Source: Plasmopara viticola (Eukaryota > Oomycota > Peronosporomycetes > Peronosporales > Peronosporaceae). Taken from it: a stretch of 64,000 nucleotides of DNA. The stretch lies in contig MBPM02000065.1 of assembly GCA_001695595.3 (NCBI GenBank), positions 372,001 to 436,000 on the forward strand, given 5' to 3'. Numbering within the stretch: the stretch's first letter is position 1; every line of letters starts with the position of its first letter. This document shows positions 56,501-64,000 of this stretch, piece by piece. The notes below the pieces were generated by a model, which did not search any database, was not told the DNA's origin, and saw nothing but the letters and a program-made list of their open reading frames with translations. The translations under genes were made by a program, and so were the position numbers.

Positions 56501-59500
56501 TACATCCGAATTCTCACTCATTTGTTAAGAGGCAAAACTCGGCATTTCCTGTAATCCTTGAAGTTCGAAATTCATCAGCGTTGTTTCGTCTTTCGGAACC
56601 TGATAAATAGGGATACTATGGGAAGGTAAACGCAAACGCCAAAAGGTGAACAAGCTCGATGTGAGCAGGCCTGCCCCGAAGCAAAATTTTAAGAAGCGTT
56701 AATGCACTTTGGCAAGAAATAAAGCTTTCTACATCACAGTCCGGTAATACGATAAAAGTCACTCTAAACCTTCTAAAGCGCGAAAGTTACCGCATATATT
56801 GTGAGGACTTCCGGTTTTTTATTGGAGACTGATGTCGGTTTGCTCGATATGCCGATCAATTACTACAGCACTGAGTGCAGCCAGTAATGAGACTACAAGA
56901 GTGCACATATGATATGCCACACTGGTCATCAACCAACTAAGCAAAAACAAAAATTCATTTTGTAGAATGTCGTAACATTATGATGTCAATGAAGTAAAGC
57001 AAATTCGTTTTTCAAAGTACTTTGAAACTGAGCATTACTACTTTTGCGCGATACAAACCATTAATAACGCTGCTACAGCAAGCCTATCGCTATATTATCC
57101 AGTTAGCACGTTCTGCAAGGGTCTTTGTGGTGTCTGCTTCGAGTTCGATCTGGGTAGACTCGATATGATGTGCCGCGATGCATCTGGCAGAACATGACTG
57201 AGAATGAAAGGACCTTGGCTTATGCGGCGTTCAAGTTAAGCCAAAAGGGTGTCCGGACGCGCGATATCACTAATACAAGTTGGCCAGGAGCGGCTTTCAA
57301 GCACACTTTGCGGACCGATGCGGTCAGGATGAAAGCCTTCCCAAGGGTTTCTTGATGCCAGCATTGCTGCCAAAAATACATGCAGCGTGTTTTCGAAAGT
57401 TGCCGTAGACATTTGCTTAAGAACATCGTTAGCCCAGCTTTCTAGCGTTATCGCTAAAATCAATTTTTTTTCCTTACTGCAAGAGTGAGTACTTTAAAAC
57501 TTGGTATACCTTCAAATGTACACTAATCTTTAGTAGATATCGATAAAAACCTATCAAAAGATATTTTACAATTAACATCTAGCATGGCCATTCCTACTAG
57601 TATGCATTAGCAGTGGTTATTTGACCTAACTACTCCGAACTATGTACTGTCTACTTAATCTTATTCAGAACATCACATGACTTATATCATACAATCTATT
57701 GATACAATTAATTAGTGCTGACACAAACTGGATTCGTGCATCAAAACGTTGAGGTTCTTGAGTCCATACGAACAAAACTTCTCTCCGGAATTTCCTCTCT
57801 ACCAAACATGCCTCTCTAGCTTCTGTCTTAGCTTTTCTGCTTAACAAGCCTTTAAATCGAAGACCCCTTTTCATCCGCCAACCTTGCTGTCAACACATAG
57901 TGAACCGTGGGGCCTACAATGTCCAAATACCACACGACATCTCGGCCTTGATGAAATATTCCATTTACTCAAACAGCACACCCACACCACACGCGTAGGT
58001 CATTTGCCCTCTGTAAGAAACATCTAACCCTCATTGTGCTCGATGAACCAGCTGTAATCGCTTAAGAGGCTGCATCGGATACCGTGGGTGCCTATGATAT
58101 TGAATTACGAATATGAAGTGTGCTCAGCATGAGATACGCGCAGCATGATTGTGCTAGACTGCAAGTTCCATAAAAAGTCTAGAAGAGCTCCTGTGTTCCT
58201 TGAATGGCGTCAATACTAAAACCCGTTTCAAACGCCCGAAGATGACGAAAAGCATTTGCAGCGTTGAATCTAAAAGAAAAAAAGCATCATTTCTGCTCGC
58301 GCTTTGTGACAGCTGAAGTAAAGGTGATGTGCGAGTGGGGCAGTTGCTTGGCTGAAAACTCGCCGACGACTGCCTGTAGACTGTCGTCCTGTGCCCCATG
58401 GCTCACATCGTCGTGCACTCAAGGCCTATAGCACAGCTGCTACCAATGTTCTCATTATGATCTCTGTTTATGGTCCCAGAATTCACAAGTCAAGCGACAA
58501 AGAGCGTATGTTTGCCAAAAAAGCTGATTACATTATCAAAGGTGGCTACAACATTTAGGCAATCTCTTCAAAGCATAGCTGTGCGTGCGAAAAGTGAAAA
58601 AAATATTTACCCATTTCACAAGATGCTTCTCCGACTCTGGTGACGGCGCTGCGCGCAAATGCACTTCATGTGGTTGTCTTTTTATCAAAAGGAGGAGTGA
58701 GATAAGATGTTCCCGCATTGTGCGGTGCACTGCGTGCTCTTTGCTGTGATGTCGCTCGCGGTGGACGCCTGGACAATGCCAATCGGTGATTGGCGGATAG
58801 TAATGCCGGCGATTTGAACTGTCTTTGTCATTTACGCACTGGTGCCACAGCTTCAACATATTTGGGTCTTGTCGACCAAGACGTCGATCTTCGAGTGCAC
58901 AGTCACACTGTTTAGCAAGCAAGTCGCTCGACTCGCGCCCCTCGAGACAAGAAATTGTGACCCTTTGTGCCCATACCTGAATTCAAGTCAAACTGAAACG
59001 TCGGCCTTCCGTGGCTATGCCGGCGCATGACCTGGTGCCAATGCCTCCGCGCTCGCCAGACCCAGTTCTTCAATAAATACATTCGTCTATTTGCATTCTT
59101 TAAGGAAAACTCAGGGTAAATGATAGGCCTTATTTGGTAATTACCTTAGCCAAAGAAGCACGAGGGTATTCAAGTCTTATTAACAGCGTTACCTGCATGT
59201 GTAAGCAGATTTTAGCTGTTAGTAATACTTTTCAATAGCGATTTGTTGCTTTTTCCTTTCTGATCCTGTGCTACTTGTCGAATATTTTTAGCAAAGCGTA
59301 AGCTAAATTTTTTAAGACGACTTCACTACAAACGGGGTGTGGCAACGATAAGAGTAATCTTGTTTTACGACCTGCTAAGATTTAGCCCTTGTTCTATCGT
59401 TTTGTTACCGAAAACCAAAAACACTCAGTTCTATCCCTATCATTGAGTGGATTTAAGTCCCCCGCCTGTTAATAAGAGTGCTTTCGGTGTTTGATTCCTT

Positions 59501-59849
59501 TATAGCTTTTGGTAACAATTTTAAAAAATGTTCTTGTAAAATAGTTTTTTTAAATAATTTACAACAACGATCCCCAAATTCTGCTTAATTTTTATAATGC
59601 AGCGATATCTGAATAATAATATTTTACGGAATATCTTGGCTTTCGCCGCTTTTTCTCTTGCCACAAAGTGTTTGGTATTTAAGCATTGTATGAGAGCTGA
59701 TATGAGCAAGACGCTCGGCAATATCTCCCTCATCGAGTCTAAAGCCATAATGTAGTGCATTTATCGAGCGCGGGGCCTAGCTCATTTGCTTTGTAGAGTG
59801 CGCATAGCCTGTCGAGGCTTGAGCGGCCATGTTTGATGATATTTGAAAA

Positions 59850-61520
59850 GGTGAGAGGATGCCGTTCCGATTCCTTGGTGTATACGTGCGCATACTACGC
59901 AACACGTCTTAAATGCCGCGATGTATTTACTCTATCAGACCGTCAGTCTACGGGTTGTCACTTTGAACGTATCGAGCGTAATGCCAAGCACCTTGAGAAT
60001 GTACACCTTGGAAGCCCGTAAAGCGGGGATTGGTCCAAGACAATTGACTCGAAGAGTCCGTTCTGTCTAATGACACGGTCGAGGAAGAATTGTGCTGTTT
60101 CAATACCGTCGACATCTCCGGCGAAATTGCTCCATAAACCATTTTGCTGAATTTATCGACAGTGATCACGATACGTGTTGCTTATCGAGCCCATCGGCTG
60201 GGCTCATCGGTTGTCCGTTTACATACGGTCGAACGACTATCATTGCAAGAGAACCATTAAGCTTGCCAATAGTGCAGCAACATTTGACGCGGGTTTCACT
60301 CGCCGGCACACGTGCGCACACGTTTGCCGACCCTCCTATATAGCGAGTGCTTTAAAGACATACGTCTTATCTCGATCAAAGGGACGGCCAAGCAATGTAT
60401 CGTGAACCTCGTACAGTCAACGGTTTGCTAGATTCTCATCAAAAGTAGTTACTCGTGGTGGGTCACCGCGATTAGCGCACGAAATACAATCGCCCAGCTT
60501 TAATCGAGAAAATATAGCCGCGCGCTAAATTGAGCAGACAATTTTCAGTTATGGATTTCATCCGTCGTTCATTGAAGCCTTCAGCAGACCTACGCGCAGC
60601 GAGTAATATCCGATTGGTGCACGATCACATTTGTGCCATGAGCTAATTTATATAGTAGGCGACTTGGTATCGGATCGGCTAAGTATTCGGCTAATGTGGC
60701 GTAACTTCAGCTTAAAGTTAGGATTCATGAAAAAGTGGCTATAAAGAAATATTCCGCGAGTGGCAAGGCATCGGTGCTGTAGTGCGTAGCAACGCTTGAG
60801 CTGATTAAATAACTTATGTCTTGAAGTCCAGTAGATAAACTTGAGAAGCGCATTCTTCATCGCGAATATTTCTTATCATGGCAAAATATATATTTCCGGT
60901 AGTTTGATGTGCGAAAAATCAAAAGGCATCTCTTGGCCTCACCTGTCGGGATTTGGTTGAGCTGTGAGATGCCGATGGCAAGATTAGATATGTGCTAAGC
61001 AGTTGTCTTTAGTTTTACAATGCAATAATAGACTTCTGTAACGAGCTTCTTTTGTTTTTGTCAAACATGTCTTGGCGCTGGGCTCCCAAACCATTTAATA
61101 TCCTTCTGAAGAACATCGGACAGTTACCTAAACGCGTTTGCGTATTTCGCATTGTACTTGTGTACGATGTTGTTCGGGCCAAGCCACATCATAAAGGCCT
61201 TTCTAGTTAAATGCGACCGGCTAATTTTCAATTGCTTCGGTCTTAGCGATGACTGCCTGAAGTCCATGCTTTACAATAAACGCCCCAGAATAGGGACCAA
61301 ATATGCACTCGTCTGCTTAGCGTAACGCTCAAACGTGTGCATGCACTCTAGCACTCCTACAAGTGAAATTTATGGCTTCTTATGTCCACCTTCCTGTGCT
61401 CAACACGTCTTAAGAAAAAAAAGCACCAATACATTTTTACATTGACCTGTAAGAACTAGCTTTGGGTACTTTCAGAGTATATAACTAGAAGTACTGACCG
61501 CGGTCATTTGTGTGCTACTC
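59850..61520 (-). mobile_element. Decayed Ty3/gypsy retrotransposon pol
   Basis: Reading minus from 61520 down, pol landmarks occur in the correct order but in shifting frames with many stops. TAVSTSS (about 61500) and VKMYW, where the catalytic YxDD block of reverse transcriptase should be (about 61440), come first. KxCIFG-type CIFGP with IVKHGLQA follows (about 61310-61260), then the connection MWLGPNNIVHKY (about 61185). RNase H tail HDKK plus ALLKFIYW comes next (about 60880-60840), then YEVHDTLLGRPFDRDKTY (about 60410-60355). The zinc-binding VCRRVKP (about 60300), integrase core TVDKFSKMV (about 60165) and ETAQFFLDRVIRQNGL (about 60090-60045) complete the order, with a DNP-TDG end (about 59950). 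The catalytic block is lost, so it is inactive. LTRs were not located. Confidence 0.8.
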
Positions 61521-64000
61521 TATTAAATGTTGCTTTGTGGAGCATAGATATCTCACTCCGCGCGTAATCCAAAAAGAAGCGCCCCACCTCTGGTCAACTA
61601 TGTTACGCCGGACCAGCAATGAATACTGTCAATGATGGTCACTGTCAAGCGAGTAACGTGCCACTCCACAAAAATCGTTAGGGCTACGATCATGATAGGT
61701 TTGCCTACAACCAACCGTTCCCTGTATGACGTGTAGCGCACGATGTTTGCTGCGAGCGTTGCTCATTAGATATTGTGTCAGTCCACGTAATTGAAATATC
61801 CTTCTCTCAATGACTTAGCTCAAAGGTAGACACGCCGCTTTCGGAATAAACGGATGGTGCTTTCAACGAACATGACGCATTACTCATGCAACTTCGCGCA
61901 AAGTAGTGGAAGTCTGCCTTGGCTTACAGTCAGCAAGTGGTGTGCCTTACGAGCATTGCTCAATGGTTTACGTAACAAACCACATTACAGACTACACCAA
62001 CAATGTTTATCTTTAATTCTATACGCTGACCAACTCGTATTATGGTACGTGCAAATATTACTTCTACTCCTAAAATGACTTACCGAAGCTTCGCTCGGAG
62101 TGAAGCGGGTGGCTTTGACCTTTAAGGTTCATGGCGCTCTAGCTACGCCATACTCAAAATTAGGTCTACCGAGATGCTAAGATAGCGTTCCCGATGTGGA
62201 TAGCATAAGTCCACAGAAAACCTAAGCGCTACCAAATACAGCTAGCAAAGCTACACAAGCGGGTAGACTTGATCGTAAGACACAGTGGGTTACACAGATC
62301 TACAAGTGGGCGATAAAGGACCACCAAGAGCGTCATACCCGACATCCATTTTCGGTGCCAAAAGAAGTCCGACGTTATCGAAACCGAAAATCTTCACCTG
62401 TTGACCTCCTGTTCTTCCCTGAGGCTCGTTAGAGTATACTTTTTCCCCAGCAGGTCGCCCGGCATCTTCTGCTTCCTCGTTGGCCGTGAGAAATCTGCTC
62501 ACTAAGCTTTGGCGCTTAAACGAGATTACTTCAGCTGCAAACGGTGAGTATCTCGTATGTAACATCAACGAATGACAATATGCTGGCACGCAGCTCGGCC
62601 GTCTACCTTTTCCTCACTGAGATCCATGGAGTTTAGACCGCGCCATGAATCTAGGCTGTGTGAGCCTCCCACTACTAAAGTCAAACTCGACATTGAGTGT
62701 GAATTTGTTGTGTATGTACACGCAACACGTCCGTCCAGGCCGACCCCGTGCCTAGTCCGACCATAAAGGCGATGACTCTCACCTTGATTTCTAGCCATCT
62801 CAGCTAGTACAGCTCGTAGCTTCTGGACAAACTTCATCGAATCGTTCTTACACTGGCGAGGCGCAAGGAAATGTGAATGTATACAGTGCGCATAGTTCGG
62901 TGGCAAAAAAAGAATTTTGCCAGCTGATGCTTCAGGTGAGAAACACCACCTCAACTGAGAAATTGTTATTAGCGTCTTCCCCACCGAGCTCCTTATTGCT
63001 TTGTCCGCAACAACGCGGACACCATAATCAATTTGGCTTCTTTGACTTACAACCGAAAAATGAAGCTTTTCCTCTCAATGGTCTTCACGACCACCGTGAG
63101 CGACTTTGAATTGGGTGGGGCAGCAAGAAGTCCGTCAACCTCTTTCAGAAAAGCTTCCGCAAAGCGTTTTTAAAGCTAGAGAACATCTTCAGACGCGCAC
63201 TGACCGCACCAGGTCCTTGTGCAAACAAATACTGCATCCTGAAAAAAAATAATCCTGTTAGATTTTGTTTGCCTGTCTTGCATGGCCAAGGGCTTATGAG
63301 CATACTGCTTCATCCAACCTGTCCGTAAAGTTGAATTCCATGTGAGTTATCGACGTCCGTCAATCTTCGCGCACCTGCACTTGTCGCCGCTGGTTGTGTG
63401 AAGAGGCCTGGAAAAGAGTGGACCGTTCTCAGCCTGTTGCGGCCCAGAAGCTGTGTAAACGATTGACGTCAAAGTAAAGCGCCGCTCGACGCTTAAAACG
63501 TTGTGCGTATCCGGTCGACGCACGCGATTAAACAATCCTTGTCTTGTGGTTGCCGGTTGCTGCACTTCTCGAGCCATAGTGCCTCAGGCCAAGACCTATG
63601 TCGCGGAAGGGGCTGGAGGACCTGGTGCTTACCAGTGGTGTTAAAAGAAGACGTTACCCAAGACGCAAGCACGACAAAACGCCGCTAAATTGTCCAAAGT
63701 AAGGACAAATATCGCGATATGTGGTAGGAGCAGCAATTTCTGCATTTTCAGCATATAGGTCTTCTCCTCAAATCTTAACTTTCCTTGCATTATGTGCATG
63801 TCGCTGAGAGGGTGTAGCTCGTGCATTCGTGCATGAAGGAGTGCCTCGCGTCAAAAGAAGAAGAGTATAGGATCGTTAAGCGATACAAACTTGCCAAATG
63901 AACACGAGTCTGTCTGCGTGATAGGCCACAATTAGACTGAACGTAGATTGCAATTGTCTGTGACGTGAGAAAGGATAAGTCATTTAAGTTCAAGGTACTT

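Larger units (their letters stand above)
52594..64000. other. Gene-poor region with repeat relics
   Basis: No intact gene is supported. Listed separately are a GC-rich island (52.69-53.1 kb), a tandem duplication (53.47-53.56 kb) and a decayed Ty3/gypsy element (59.85-61.52 kb). Moderately long open frames exist on minus at 57236-57463, 58536-58922 and 62290-62984. None carries a motif I can name; the last pair may be part of the same retroelement. The rest is A/T-rich with stops in all frames. Confidence 0.55.

Noticed and set aside
57236..57463. Possible effector-like fragment (LESWANDVLKQ) on minus
   Set aside because: There is no signal peptide, RXLR or full WY-type repeat, and stops lie on both sides.
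58536..58922. 128-codon minus-strand open frame
   Set aside because: It is rich in His, Arg and Cys with no recognisable motif. I could not support it as a gene, though a search could change this.
1..64000. CRISPR arrays, operons, bacterial promoters or terminators
   Set aside because: Introns, gene families and spacing show eukaryotic nuclear DNA, and no regular spaced repeats were seen.

Overview
The window looks like nuclear DNA of an oomycete. Genes are intron-poor, with introns of about 45-100 nt and GT-AG borders. Many single-exon genes are packed tightly, and several domain sets are typical of the group (START-FYVE proteins, secreted GH17 glucanase). It carries a full-length BBS1 gene, needed for cilia and flagella. 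That argues for a species that still makes swimming zoospores (Phytophthora- or Plasmopara-like) rather than a flagellum-less downy mildew. The species cannot be fixed from sequence alone.

Layout. 1-4.98 kb: no supportable gene. 4.98-30.9 kb: a dense gene block holding a membrane-anchored SPRY protein (+), the spliceosomal helicase DDX46/Prp5 (-), a START-FYVE-FIST fusion (-), BBS1 (+), a type II membrane metallophosphoesterase (+), a GH17 glucanase (+), TAF6 (-), a 1622-residue LRR/coiled-coil/C2 protein (-) and a protein with the plant-type domain PF09713 (+). 30.9-45.6 kb: gene-poor, with decayed coding sequence (an LRR pseudogene at 31.3-31.8 kb, unidentified coding debris at 36.6-37.5 kb) and a tRNA-Phe-like sequence at 39.1 kb. 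45.6-52.6 kb: a compact housekeeping block with a small basic protein, mitoribosomal mS33, ribulose-phosphate 3-epimerase, Mrt4, eIF3h and an Sfi1-like centrin-binding-repeat protein. 52.6-64 kb: gene-poor again, with a GC-rich island, a 46-bp tandem duplication and a heavily decayed Ty3/gypsy pol on the minus strand (59.85-61.5 kb).

Two functional themes recur. One is RNA and protein production: DDX46, TAF6, Mrt4, eIF3h and mS33. The other is the flagellum or basal body: BBS1 for certain, with the Sfi1-like and LRR-coiled-coil-C2 proteins as plausible partners. Most multi-exon models here were rebuilt by hand from splice signals, phase and remembered family alignments. Exon borders are therefore inference, although reading frames close correctly in every model given.
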